Of a stretch of DNA of 64,000 nt, positions 22,911 through 36,542 are shown piece after piece. The stretch is taken from positions 2,430,501 through 2,494,500 of the forward strand of contig NC_083381.1 of the NCBI RefSeq assembly GCF_031755915.1, read 5' to 3'. The position numbers and the translations under genes are program-made. This stretch comes from Ziziphus jujuba. Taxonomy: Eukaryota; Streptophyta; Magnoliopsida; Rosales; Rhamnaceae. The notes under the pieces are model-generated. The model saw nothing but the letters and a program-made list of their open reading frames with translations. It was not told the DNA's origin and did no database searches. How positions within the stretch are numbered: the stretch's first letter is position 1; the number at the start of each line of letters is the position of its first letter.

Positions 22911-24170
22911 TGTGTTTGGATGTCAAAAGTCAAAAACATTGGAGCTAAATTGAAAATCTATTAAAATACAACTTCACAGCATATTTCTTTCTAAACCAAT
23001 CAATATCGTTCTATCCGAATAAAAGAGCTTCATCACTGCTTTTGTGCTCAATATACTTCAAAGCAAACACCCTACGATCACCTCTATAATTTTCAAAACA
23101 TATATAGGATCAAGAAAGTTGAAAAAGTAATGTCTAAAAATTGTAAAATGGATGCAATATATACGAGGACCAGGAGCATATAGATGAAATCAAATCTATA
23201 TGAAAAGCATCCTTTTTTTTTTCCCCCTTACCAATAAGATAATATTATCAACAAACTGAAATTTCAAAGTAGAACGTATTTGCAAAAATTTTCTTAGCGG
23301 GGTACGTCATTGATGATTGTCATTGTGAATGATTCTAAACTCAGAAACAACATATGCTGCAAACCAATGGACTCCTCCATTACTGATGGGGTTGTACAAT
23401 TAAAATGATCAAGATCACTTCTTTATCCACAAATAAAAGAAATGAAATCCATATTTACCAACATATATATACTTATATAATCATAAATCTACCACGGCAT
23501 GCTGTATCTTAGGGCGGTCCCATATACATAACTTAGCAGTATCGAATCACATGCATATGGATTTGGGGATTCCTCGAACATAGGATAACATCATTTTATC
23601 AATGCCTAACAATGAATCAAATGGGTACAATCAACTTTTAGAACCAACAAAGCATGTTTTCACTAGTAAATATCAACAATGTAAGTTTACATAATGTTGC
23701 CCAAAATAAAATGTCCATTATAGTATATTGTTGTGTGAAGATACTGCGATGATCAAAACCGTCTTTTTCGTATATAGAATAAAATAGTGTCCACATGTTG
23801 CAACCAATATAAAAAGGAGATCATGTGCAAGTTTGTCGTGATAATATAAGAACCAAAATGGTGCATATAAACATATATCATTATAAGCTATATAACTTAC
23901 ATAGGAAGTCAATCATCCAAAAGAGGTAAGTAGAACCTCAAAAAACTATCTGTCCAACTACATATGATTGATAACCACATTCGATCCATTTGGTGCTGCT
24001 CAATACGATTCATCAAACGACCTCTCTTTGGCTGAGTCAATGCGTTGTTTAAGATTCAACTTCACTTTCTTCTTGCATAGGTTAATGTATGGTGAGGTGA
24101 CATGTTGTGATTGTTGATAAACTCTACCAAAACAGCTTTTATTCGAAAAATCTTGCGTCACAATCTCCAC

Positions 24171-24573
24171 TATAACAGCCTAGACCATCCGCGTCCGATA
24201 TTGTCCTCTTTGGGCCTGGGGAATCCTCTTACAATTAAGCCCTCAAGGTTTTATCAAAACATGTCGTACGAGAAAGATATCCATACCCACTTATATGGCA
24301 TGCTTTGTTCCCCTTTCCAACCAATGTGGGACTTCACAATCCTCCCCCCTTGAGGCCCAGCGTCCTCGCTGGCATATCAATCCGGGTATTAGCTCTGATA
24401 CCAACTGTAACAGCCCAAACCACCCGCGTCCGATATTGTCCTCTTTGGATCTGGGAAATCCTCTTACAACCCAGCCCTCAAGGTTTTGTTAAAATGGGTC
24501 GTACGGGAAAGGTATCCACATGCACTTATATGGCATGCTTCGTTCTCCTTTCCAACCGATGTGGGACTTCACA
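24171..24573 (-). mobile_element. Complete 403-bp TRIM-type LTR retroelement
   Basis: Two 168-bp direct terminal repeats (24,171-24,338 and 24,406-24,573) flank a 67-bp interior. On the minus strand each repeat starts TGTGAAGTCCCACAT. The upstream one ends in TGTTACA and is followed by TGGTATCAGAGC (24,403-24,392), the classic initiator-tRNA-Met primer-binding site. The interior ends in a purine tract AAGGGGGGAGGAT (24,351-24,339) just before the second repeat. Flanking 5-bp target duplications are identical (TCCAC at 24,166-24,170 and 24,574-24,578). There is no coding capacity, which fits a terminal-repeat retrotransposon in miniature that depends on other elements. It lies beside a decayed DUF1985-type gene. 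Confidence 0.93.
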
Positions 24574-24579
24574 TCCACA

Positions 24580-26640
24580 CTTTGTAAACCATCAGCCATA
24601 TCACTATCCCATTCCACATGCAGCTCATATTGTGAACATCGGCCAAATCAATAATATCCATTTCCATTTGCAAAGTCTGATATCCACGAGTATATGGCAT
24701 CAATGCCCATGAATTATTTGAATTAGAGCTATTAAGTATGACTAGACCGAGTGGTGTTGGACATTCAGCATCTATCTTTGCATCATAGTCATCGTCCACT
24801 GGAGTATCATTTATTTTTTCTTCATCACAATCCATTCTTTCTTGCTCATAATCGGAAGGAGCCAACGAGGATGATGACTATCGGACCAAAAAGAGCGATA
24901 ACTGTGTTTGCACATTTTGTTCAACCTGCATAACACAATGGTTAATTTGTAGTTTCAAAAAATAAAAAAGGCATCGATGAATAAGTATACAATTTAAGAA
25001 TAACGTAACCGTCAAATATTATGTATGAACAAATGCAATCACAGGTGACTGAACAACCTTATTCTATGGGCTAGTGTAATGTGATATTGATAATTGAGTT
25101 TTCCATGAGAGAACCAAACATCGTCATCAAGACAATCATCTCCTATTTTACTTCATCAAATTAGGCAGCCACATATTGCTTTAATTTACCCAATTTTGCC
25201 TCCACGCGACTAATCTATTCAACACCAGTATCTGAAAACAAATAAATAATATTAGTACAATACAAATGAATCTTATGTAATACATATTTTAAATATAGTT
25301 GCTATATAAACTTACATTTTCATATGTGGCCCATGTGGGAGAGCTGGATGTTGATGGGGTATTGGCAAGCTTTTTATTTTCAGCTGCATCTCAAGCACTG
25401 ATATTTACCTTGGATGCAATCAGTTATTGAACCTCATGTACGTCAATTGTTGAGGTTCGCCAATAATTCGTATTTCTCTCATCTTCAATGGCATCTAACT
25501 GCCAATGCATAATATACTACATGAAATGGGAAAAAAAAAGAAAGAAATTATATATGTCCATATTACATGATAAATAAATTTGGTATAATGTGTGGAAAAA
25601 TCACATATCAAAATCAAAAAAATGGTGTAACTTGAATGAAATAGCATTTAAGTTATATTTGGTATGACTTGAATAAAATGGTAGTAGAACTAAATTTGCC
25701 TTACATTGCTATTAAAGGTAAACCAAAAATTCATAGTTTTATGTTCAAGTGGAATTGTAGCACAACATTCAACAAGCCGATGACAAATAGTGCTATGTTG
25801 TTCGGCAAATTGTTTGCTAATATCAGGAATGACTTCATAACCCCACACCTGTAAAAAATAAGATATTGATGATCAAATTTAATTTTTAAATTACAATTAA
25901 ATTTATATGTGATAATAAAATGTACCTGAAACACTAAAATTAAACCTTTTATATCGTAAGAGCTACATTTGTTTTTAACCTCTTCTTCTTTATGACAAAA
26001 TACATTGTGTAATGACTCCATTGTCCCTTTATAGCTCACAATGCCCCAGGAATAGGAATTGAAAACATTGATGTCATCAATAATATCAACATTTTCCTAT
26101 TAATATGAACCCTTAGGTCCATTCTAAGTACATCATAAACTAAAAAATAAAGCAATGCGATGTTAACTGCATCCCAATCGTCCTCAAAGTGTGCATATTT
26201 GAACATTTGTTCCAACTCAAGTGGTTTGAGGTTAGATTTATATTCTAACAACCTCTCATTTAAGTTGGTGGATTTAATATTTCGCACCTCAAGTTCAGTG
26301 GGAAACCGACCAAATTTTAAACCAGTAATGAATGCAAATTTCCACTTAGTAAATCGAACTCCTGATCCACCAAAGTTGAATTCAAGAACTTTAAAATCAT
26401 TTCACATAACTTTCTCCATAACAGATTGTCCACTAAGTAACCAGACAATTTAAGGTTTTTTAGTTCAAGCAAAGGTCCAAAATAGGTCCTATACAGATTC
26501 AATTCATCAATTATAAGTACTTCTGATTACTAAGTTTGCTTCTATTGGATTTGCAAAAGAATGCATCCTAGCTTTGAATATATTGGTATCTTTGAAAATG
26601 CATTCCTTCCATCGAGAAGCTTCAGTGAACTGCAAAATAA
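24580..26640 (-). pseudogene. Broken DUF1985-domain gene of transposon type
   Basis: Reading the minus strand from about 26,640 down gives FTEASRWKECIF, then FGPLLELKNLKLSGYL (frameshifted), FNFGGSGVRFTKWKFAFITG, FKYAHFEDDWDAVNIALLYFL and SYKGTMESLHNVF. An intron-like gap follows, then VWGYEVIPDISKQFAEQHS at about 25,850-25,700. This order fits the plant DUF1985 domain, which I know mainly from proteins linked to Mutator-like or other DNA transposons carrying Ulp1-like peptidases. Downstream segments (25,530-25,320 and 25,250-25,060, containing RVEAKLGKLKQYVAA) are interrupted by stops. An acidic frame from 24,865 to 24,569 may be the tail. No Ulp1 catalytic region was seen. At least two frameshifts and several stops make it non-functional. 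Confidence 0.65.
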
Positions 26641-26879
26641 TGTACTGTAAATTGAATGGAAGTCAATCAATTGCACGCACACTATTTTCCCACCCAAACT
26701 TGACAATAATATATTTAAACTAATCCAAACACATATGTGTTAATGTTATTACACAAGTGGTATTTCCGATGAAATCTTTGGTAATCAAGTACAAGAAACT
26801 AAAAAAAAAAAAAAAAAAAAAATCCAATGGCCTATGAACAATTACCGAAGACCACTGAGAGAAGTTTACCACAAGTATC

Positions 26880-27320
26880 CATATTCATGAATAAATAGTT
26901 AAAGACATATTATCAATAAAAGTTATATAACTCTCACCAAATTCATTAATGCACATCAAAGTCTCATAATTTTGTATATTTATAATACATATAGTAAAAA
27001 CATGAATGAGTTGAGCCTTGAACCAAACCACACATTCAACACACCAAGATACGTTAAAAAGTATCAAACTTACCATTTTAGATGGGGGAGAAAACATTAG
27101 GACATCGGCTAGAAGCTTGGTTTGAAGAATAAGCTTAGTGCTTTCCTTTTTAAATTGGGATTGCAGCTTAGTCCTTTTCTTCTTTAATTGGGATTGCAAC
27201 CTAAAAGTTTGCTAACGTTTTGAAGGAGATGGTGACGTACTTCCATTGTGCTTCTTGGGTTGCAGCTTCATATTTTCCTTCTTCAAATGAGATCGTAGTT
27301 TCTTTCTTGCGTCATTCTAA
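26880..27320 (-). pseudogene. Possible upstream Lys/Gln-rich exon of the DUF1985-type gene
   Basis: On the minus strand, about 27,300-27,070 encodes repeating K/Q-rich text (LQSQLKKKRTK, then LQSQFKKESTK). It is interrupted by a stop and ends near an intron-like GT. This could be a basic N-terminal region belonging to the broken gene downstream, but no domain is recognisable. It is a weak call. Confidence 0.3.
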
Positions 27321-27920
27321 AGTATAGCATATAAATATAAATTGACAATACTAATCAATTTTTCTGCACATTTAAGTACATGGTCATATATTTATATATA
27401 AATAACTACAACCCTAAATTAAAAATAAATACACACATATATATATAAATGAAATCAATAATAAAAAAAAATCTATAAATATAAATTGAAAACACTAATC
27501 ATTTTTTATCCATAGTTTAAGTTCATAGATATAGACATGTATATATATATATATATAAATTGAAAACACTAATAATTTTTTATCCATAGTTTAAGTTCAT
27601 AGATATAGACGTGTATATTATTTATGTATATTCATCAAAATTATTCCAATTTTTTTATCATATATATGAATCTTATAATGTGAATGAAAAAAATCAAAAC
27701 AATACATATTGGTCTACTATATCCATTAAGAGAGATCATAATTGATAAAAAATAAATAAATATATAACTATTTAGCTTTAAAAAGCAACATTTTCAAAAA
27801 ATAAAAATTATAATTTTTTAAAAAATAAAAATTTCAATTTTTTTGAATTGGAAAAAATATATACAATTTTTTAAAGATTGAAAAAAAAAAGAATGGCATC
27901 ATTAGTGATGTCATTAAAAG

Positions 27921-28020
27921 GACATGTCGTCCAAGCTACACAACATGTCGTTTAAGCCAAACGACATGTTTCCAGGCCAAATGACATGTCATCCAAGCCA
28001 AACGACATGACGACATGTTG
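27921..28020. repeat. 21-bp tandem repeat built around ACATGT
   Basis: ACATG occurs at 27,922, 27,943, 27,964, 27,984, 28,005 and 28,013, so four steps of 20-21 bp are followed by one of 8. The repeat consensus is close to GACATGTCGTCCAAGCCAAAC. The cores are partly palindromic (ACGACATGTCGT-like). No gene is supported here. Confidence 0.75.
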
Positions 28021-28029
28021 TTTGGTTTG

Positions 28030-29380
28030 TCTTCCAGCTTAGTCGTGTCCACAGGTCAACCCGTTTACAGCAAATCGGGTTTCAGATCCATTTTCCAACC
28101 TGGTCGAATCTCTCACCTCCGACCATCTTTTCCAACCAAATTGGTCCCTTTTTTTTCATCTCTTCATTTCAAATGATACTTGATATCAATTTCTCCCAAA
28201 AGCTATTTTATAATGACTTTAATTAAAAGAGCTTAATTTAACAAATTTTCAATTGTTAACTAATTTTCAAGCCAAATTAATTGATTCAAAGTCCTAAATT
28301 TATTATAAAATATTCAAAAAAATGTTATATACCAGCTAAAATCAACGCACACCATCTAAAAATCAAATCTACAATATATAATGCATTATCCACGTATCAA
28401 GCTATTTTTTTCCTTTTTGGCAAATAGCCCAACTAAAAAAATACATAGATTTTTACCTGAGGGATTCTTTTTCACGTAGAAGGAAGTAGAGGGTAGAAAG
28501 GGTTTTTTTTTTTTTTTTGTTTTTTTTTTTTTCAATGGAAGAGATTGCCTTGGAAAGAAGGAAGAAAAAGTGCAAGGATTTGGGATTGTGGTGTGGGCTT
28601 CTTGAAGGAAAAAAAGAGGATACAGAAGTCATTTTTAATTTTTATTAAAGATGAAATAGATATATATGAATAGACAAAAAAAAGTTTTACGAAAGGTAAT
28701 GGGCCAAATTCCCTTTAAAACTATCAAAATTATCCATGAGAAGTCTCCCAAACCAAGCCTTAATCCCATTTCACAATAAAGATTGTTTTTAGGATAATTT
28801 TGCAACTTTCTTAGTTAATTTTGCTTTTAATCTTAAGCTATCTTAAAATTTTTGCCCCTAAATCTATTAGTTTCTATATGTTTCTCGCATCGGTCAGCCT
28901 CATAAACTGAAATTCAACTCAGTAACATATTTGAAAATATTTTATTTGAATTTTCATGAATTTAACCCAAAAAGATAATACAATTTGTGGCTCCGTCTAA
29001 CCATATACAACCACATAAAACTCATCAAATGCTAATCATATGACCATTTTTCACTTAGAACTCAAGTCTGCATTTTCCACTACTCATTATGCTAGGGTGA
29101 AGAAATCTTGTTCCCTGGCCAATAATAACATGATGATTATAGAGTAATTTCGTGACATGTAATTCTCACTTTCAGAGTTCATTTGGAATACCTATGGTAA
29201 ATTTAAAATAAAATTAAAAAAAAGCACAATAAATTGCTTCCAAAATTTTTATTGTACTTTTTACAACTCAAAATGCACCATCTTCGACTCTCCCATCTCA
29301 CTCCACCACAAAAAGTTTAACACAAAAACAAATACCTAGGAAAACAAAATCTACAGAGAGAAAAAAGTATTTATTCAAAA
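28030..29380. other. Intergenic stretch without recognised genes
   Basis: AT-rich sequence with a long poly-T run at about 28,501-28,532. I see no protein homology. The last part (about 29,380-29,496) is probably the 3' untranslated region of the DHODH gene. Confidence 0.5.
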
Positions 29381-29496
29381 TTTACCACCCGTATGGCTCA
29401 GTATACCTCTTTCTTCGTCCTTGTCTAAACTCATCCTCTAACATATAATAATCATCTGCAATCTGCACCATCCTTGAACATTTAAATGCAATCAAG

Positions 29497-32311
29497 TCAT
29501 CTGCAATCTGCACCGACTGCTTCAAGAATGGACTTGAAACCATCCTTTTCCAAGCACTCGGCCAATTCAGCCTACAAACAGATAGCAAAGTAAGAAGGCT
29601 AGAATACACTTTATCAATCTCCATATCATGCATTGTTCGATTTTAGTTCTCAACTTATAAATGTTATAATTAAATTGTTAAGTTCTTTCAGTTTCAATGT
29701 CTTTTTTCACTATATCTTATATCACCCTTGTTTAACCTTAAAATGACTAACCAGTCTCTATTTCAGTTGAACTAACTAGTCTCATCATCCGCTTTGCAGG
29801 GTTATTTTAGATACAAGTGTCAAAGCACTTACCAATCCATATATGGATTTATTTAGACAAGTTAAAATTAGAGTACCAAATTAAAATCTAATGCCAGAAA
29901 CTATAAGAATGAAAATTGCACTTTAACCTAAGATGAGGATCTGAACAAGACCCAATAACAACTTTGTGCTCAACATCCTAACATTGAGTTAATGTTTACA
30001 TGTTGTTTTATGAGTTTTATAATAAATTAAGCATATATATACTCTTTTAACATTCATAGAACTAAAAAATTTAAAATGCAAGAAATCAAAAAGATTTTAG
30101 GCTTTTCCTTGAATATCTCTTCCAGTGGAACACTAAAACACATACATACAGACATTTTGTTCGAACGATTTTCCAATTTTCTTTTTTATTCATGGGAATT
30201 TTCAACCAAAAGTCCCATTAATTTGAATTCACTTCCTACTCTGCTATACAACCCAAAATAAGGTGACTTTTAATAATGTAAGCTGGTTTTAGTTAATTTC
30301 AGGTTTTAGTGAATAGTATTCGACTTTTACTTATTTATTTTAAAAAATATGGTGGTGGTTTTATGAATTATCCTTTTCGGCTTTTTTTTATAGCATATAT
30401 CCATCATTAGAAATTTCTTCTTCATTTAGCAGAATTTTTCAAAAGACTTCTTATGCTCTTGTTTTTTAGCCACTGCTCTCAATTTGTTTCAGCATTAACA
30501 GAAGCAACCTCATAAAGTAGGAGACTTTTCCAAACACAAGATGTGTAATTTAAATGATCGGACTACTCCAAGCAACAAAAAACAACCCAGGCAGAAATTA
30601 GTTAATGCACAAAAATTATATTTAAATATAATTACGAAAAAAAATATACCTTAATCTGGGGAATGAGGGCAGGTCCTCCATAGGCAAATGCTGTGTACAG
30701 TTGAACAAGAGTTGCTCCCGCTCTTATTTTTTGGTATGCATCCTCACCACTAATAAATCAAAGGGGCATATAAGCCGGGTTGAGAAGCTAATGAAGAATT
30801 AAATAAAGCACAGTTGTATTCATGAAAAATAGATGGCAATGACTATACCATACAAATCAAAATGACTTTACCTGCTAATGCCCCCACAACCAATCAAAGG
30901 AATCTTTCCCTGATAAAGATAAACGAACAGTGTCAAGTTCTTATCCAATGGCAGATCAGTAAATGTCGCTCAGCAAGGTATCATATAAATTGTGGAATCA
31001 GTACTTTGATGCATAAATACAGCTGTAATTAGGTGTCATATTCACCATATAGTCTCTGGAGATTGGATATTGATGCGCCTAGGTCCCATTATTATTCAAT
31101 TCCAAATCTTAATTTTGTAAATCATGGTGGAATTATCTCACCATACAACTCTTTCTTCTACCATACACCACAGTGAGATGATAACACTCCCAATATGAAC
31201 ACTTTATAAGTATACAAATAGTAATAATGGAGAAAATTAAAATAACTGTATTTTTTAGCATAGCAAATTATAAGTTGCAAGAATTCCAAATAAGAACATA
31301 CCCTCGTCAAAATGTACATCTCCTTCAAGAGATTGGTAGAGGCATTAAAGAGAGGCTTTCCACTTAATCCACCAGTTTCTGCAGCCACCGGGTTTCTGCT
31401 TACAGAATCTGGTCTTGAAACGGTCGTGTTTGATATTATCTAGAAAACCAAATTTTTTTTAGAAAAACATAACCAACTACCCTAGAGGAAAATTTCACTT
31501 TGCAAAACGTTCAAAGAAAGAATGAAGCATTTTCTATCAGAAAAATAAAAATTTGAAGCAATGATGGAACTTAGGATCACAAACCCATCAACCTTATGAC
31601 CCCTTGAGATTGTTCCTGTGATGATTAATATAATTTTTCAATATAATGTCACTTCCTGTTAAAGTTTATTATAAGTTTAAATTTGCAACTTTCTAATACT
31701 AAATCTAAAGTAATATGTGTGTGAGGACAATGTGTGTGTGAGGGTATCTTATGATGAGGTACTAGTACTCTTATCTTAAAATTTTGGATCTCTCTACAAC
31801 TAAGACCCAAGCATGCATAAAATGTACAAGGGCTGATGGACATTATAGTCAAGAAATTAGGCAGCCAGCCCTTCACCTCCTCTACTAATTGAAAATTTGA
31901 TAATCCTATGGACATATTTTTAGAAAAAATCTCTGCCGCAGCCAGTCAAACTCCTTTTTTCCACCATTTTCTTAAACCTTAATCCAATATTTGCTTGTGC
32001 ATCCTACTTACCTTTAAACAAATCCAAATTCCTCTTTCATTGATATTCCACAAATTAAAAGTGCCTTAAGTTACTTTGGGGCATCTTCTAAGAAGTCCTA
32101 TACATTGTTGGATATGGGACTCCTGATATTGGCCCCAGTTTGAGTCAATTTAACTTTAACAACCAAGACAAATGAGTAGAGCATATAGTCATGCCATATT
32201 AGGAAACAGTTGAAGTTTGTGAGATGATGAGTTACCAATCCATCCAGGCGAAGGGCAAGGGCAACCTATAACCATAAAGGCACAAAATTTAGACCAACAT
32301 CAGAAGAAGGC

Positions 32312-32356
<45 letters not shown>

Positions 32357-33028
32357 GCGGCTACGTAATAAAACTTGAAGCATATGTACATACTGCTGCA
32401 ATATCTTCAAGGTCCTCTTTAGACAAGTCTGGAGCAATTTTCACAAGCAATGGAGGTGGACCCTCCTCACCCCATTGCATCTCATCACGAGCAGCTTGAA
32501 CCTTGACAAAATAAAAGTTACCAGAGCTAACTTCGCATTAGACACTGTGGTTAATTACATGTAGACAAAAGATAGGTGGACACCTTGAACTCCATACCTT
32601 CTTAACAAGGTCCTTTAACTGCTTTCTTCCTTGAAGCATGCGTAACCCTGGTGTGTTTGGCGATGAAACATTAATCACCTACAAAGAAACAAAACATGCT
32701 TTATTAGAAATCATCCCAAAACATCAGTGGAAATGTGCCAATCATGACTAATTAGGACAATTTTTTTCTCCAAAGAAACTAGGTCCAACCACACATATAC
32801 AGGTAACATAGAAGAAAATTGCACCTCAAAAAAATGAAATTCAAGATTTGGCAGACATAATATATCTAAAACAATAAACACAACGCCACATTTTTCCAAT
32901 CCATAAAAATAATAAAGGACTCTTTCAATTATTTTGCTGAATATGCCTGTACAGATGCCTAGAATTGAATTGTGTACCAAAATTCTCATCTTGTGATTTT
33001 TCTTTGTTATGCATTCCTCTCCAACCCA

Positions 33029-33059
<31 letters not shown>

Positions 33060-36000
33060 GCCCAAAATGTAGCAATGCATATTTTCACATAACTTTAACC
33101 CTGTTATCAGTACCAAATCCTTTTAAAGTTTTCAATAAATATGGAACCACAACTTATAGGGAACAGAATGAACCTCCAACAACTCCCAGTAACCAAAACC
33201 ATAACTTCAGCGAAACTTATTAATGCAGAAAGCCAGAATTAAATAATGAACACTCCTGACACTTTCTCTACATAAGACACACCAATTAGAGATAAAACAC
33301 AAAAGATCACTTATCTTGCATTACATCTTAATATTAATCTTACCAATTGCACACAAATAGGCAAAGACTTAACTTACTTGGGAATAGCAACAAACCAAAC
33401 AAGGCAAGGGCTTTAGCTTTATTATAGAAATCCACCCAAATTAACTCTACGGTCAAGACGCATTTGGGTACAAGAGTAAATGTACATACCTTATCACATG
33501 ACAGCAAAATATTGGCTTAAGTACACAATTTTTTAACAGCCTTATACCTATTTTACACAATTTTTTAACAGCCTTATACCTATTTTATTACATAGTAATA
33601 AGTTTAAGACTTCATATAAAAAAATGGTTAGCCTATTATGAATCAGTAAAAAATAAATAATAGTAAGTTTATAAAAATACCAAATAATCGGCATACTGGG
33701 ACAATGTATGAACTCCTTGAACATAATCTGCAGCAGCATCTTCACTCGTCTTATTCTTTCCAAGATTGACACCCAAAATGCCAGGCCCAGCTTTGCCTCC
33801 ATGTCTGACTTCATCACTGGATGAAGGTGAAGTGCTTGATGTTTCATCTAACTTCCTTTTACCATGCTGAGCACCCAACCGCTTTGCAACAGCAACAATT
33901 CCTTCACTGTTGAAACCACAGCGATTGATGATAGCCCTGACAAAATCACGGAGATTGTCAGCAAATAAATTATAAAACAACTTTTATCTTGTCATAGCAA
34001 TCAGAATTCAGAGTTTAATAGCACAAAAATTTACCAACTTCCTAAAAAGTGAATACAAAATTATGTGCCAATTCATGCTCTAAATTCAGATTCGAAGAAC
34101 AACATAAATTAACACACTTACCCCTCCTGACGCAATCTGAAGATTCGAGGCTTAGGGTTACCCTCTTGAGGAATAGGGGTTACAGAACCAACCTCTACAA
34201 AGCCAAAGCCTAAAGCAAGTAAGCCGTCAACAGCCTCAGCATTTTTATCAAATCCAGCGGCAAGCCCTATTGGATTGGAGAATTTTCTTCCCCAAACTTC
34301 TAACCCTAGAATTGATGGATCAAGCCTCTTCTCCCTTGGAACCCAACCACGAGCTGCAGCTGAAACAGCTAGTTTATGAGCAACTTCTGCATCCAGAAGG
34401 GCAAAAAATGGATTCACAAGTTTTGTTGCAGAGAATAGCCAGCCACTGCATAAGTTTGATCACAAAAAGATTAGCAATGAATGTCACTAAGATCAAAACT
34501 CTAAATGATTAGTCAAATTGTTTTTAAGGAAAAAAAAGAAAAACCATATTATAAAGCTCAGACATGACACATATAAACTTTTGACTTTATACAGTGTAAC
34601 AAGTATGCATTAACATAAAAATATAAAACCTTATTACCATGAAAATGATGAATTGATTAGATATTAAAATAGCAATTTGATATTTTTCTTGTTTTCTCTG
34701 TGGGATACCATCACTTAGCTGTTAGTAATCAAAGAGTTCAGATAGTCCTTGAATTTCTTCAGAGGATATAAATACACATATGACAGTATGAAGAGTTCAA
34801 CAACAGTATGCTTACCATATAAGGTAACAACTTCTTTGCACTCAAATTTTCTTACTAAAAACATTAGTGTATGAAGCGACAATGAGTGTGAATAAGTGAG
34901 CAAGAGAACAAATTTAACATATAGTACTTCTACATAATCTTTTATAACTTAAAGTTCCTTTTACTACTTTCCTTACCTCCTAAAATTTCAATGCATGATA
35001 AGAGGTTATAAAAAGATTTTTCTTCTATTAAATACAAAATTTTATAACTTTGACAAATGGGTTCCAGAGTTAATCGGGTAAAGAGGAGCATTCATGGGAG
35101 AATTCGAGATAGCCATTCCATATAAACATTTCATGGCCAACATCAGTGCATAAACATTTGAAGCAACTGTAATGGCAGAATCTCATTTTTATTATCATTA
35201 GAGTTGCATTAAGGAAAGCCACAATATGGGTTAAGGTTTAATTTTTAACCAGATTATAAATGCCATTGAAAATGGACATCAAGATGGCAGCAAAGCAAAG
35301 CTTTTTCTTTCTTTCTTTATTTTTTTTAAGTAGCTGTATCATCGAAGGCTAAATGTGTATTGAGCTTCCAAAAGATAAATTTCGCACTTAGATCAAAATG
35401 AGGTACCAGAAAGTTGCTTCATCCACAGTACTGACATAAGCTCCTCCGGCTATAGCTAGGCCTATGGTTGCTCCTGTAAGCAACCTCCCCTACAAGTTCA
35501 ATATAAATATCCAGGAAGCAACAACGAATTCAGAATCAGACAGGAATATCTTGCAAACTAGATTACCAAAGAAATATAAAGTAAAATTTTTTCAAATGCA
35601 GACTATTCGTGGAGGAAATCTATAGTTCAAAATCATAGTATGAGTACAAAGTGATTATGTTAAGAGAAAAATAAAATTAAAAACAAATTTGGCATGCCCT
35701 TTGAACATTACATAATCAATTCAGAAATCTATCCGATCAACTAAGTAAATTCTCAAATTGCCAAAAGGGAACTTAAAAATTAGCCGTTGAGGTACAATAA
35801 TCATTCAAAAGTGTTCAACGGCAAAATTTTCTGAAAAACAACTAACACCCATTTATTATCTGTAAAACAAAAAAATAATGAATAATAACACATTTTTATG
35901 GTTTGAAATCCCCATTAAAAAAGAACTCCAATTTGAAAAGTAGAATACGATATCCTATAAAGAAGAACAATGACGCAGCAAACTTTGAAGTTTCAAAATT

Positions 36001-36191
36001 TTATCCGCAACCAAACACACACACACACACAGAGAAAGTGAGCATACTTTCTTGGAAAAATGAGGGATCTTCGGAGCAGTCTGAAAAGTTTCCGACGTAG
36101 AAGAGCAATGCCTAGTAAATGCAACAGGATTCGAAACCGGCCTTCTTCGCAAAAAATCCTTCAACAATCTCCTCGAAGCACCGGAAGCCAT
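29497..36191 (-). CDS. PYRD: Dihydroorotate dehydrogenase (class 2, organellar), 11 exons
   Basis: Exons (minus strand): 36191-36048, 35489-35407, 34445-34122, 33936-33681, 32678-32598, 32501-32394, 32265-32236, 31439-31302, 30909-30872, 30749-30650 and 29571-29497. They total 1,377 nt or 458 aa and join in frame with GT-AG introns. The enzyme oxidises dihydroorotate to orotate in de novo pyrimidine synthesis; class 2 forms sit on the inner mitochondrial membrane and reduce quinone. Residues 1-48 are Arg/Ser-rich, like a targeting peptide. A hydrophobic segment ([15 protein letters not shown]) follows. Then come [40 protein letters not shown], the class 2 catalytic-serine motif [11 protein letters not shown] (exon 5, about residues 272-282), TGGLSGKPL and GCGGISSGEDA (FMN phosphate binding). 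A hydrophilic insert ([18 protein letters not shown]) in exon 4 is in the place where I expect plant-specific sequence. The start is the first in-frame Met before the targeting peptide. It diverges from the Der gene. Confidence 0.95.
32313..32355. repeat. Long poly-A run in a DHODH intron
   Basis: A homopolymer of about 43 A residues lies in the intron between exons 6 and 7 of DHODH, upstream of exon 7 on the plus-strand map. It could be a retroposon tail, but no body was recognised beside it. Confidence 0.6.
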
Positions 36192-36492
36192 AACTTTGGA
36201 ATTTTTCCAAAAAAAAAAAATAATAATAATAATAATAATAACAACCAAAAACCCTCTAAAAACCCCCGATAAGAAAATAATAATAAAATGAAAACCAAGC
36301 AATACAAAAAACAATGCCCACAGAGTGTTCGACAAAATGGTCAAACCCCACCAAAACGAGAGAGAGAAAGACCTTTTCGTTGTTTGGTTCTTTACGCGTA
36401 AGGTGGTGGCCTTTTGGCCTCCATACAATAGACTTGGAAATGGTGGTGGCGTGGCTTTCACGACCCCATTATATTATGCTCCAACCCCTTCA

Positions 36493-36542
<50 letters not shown>

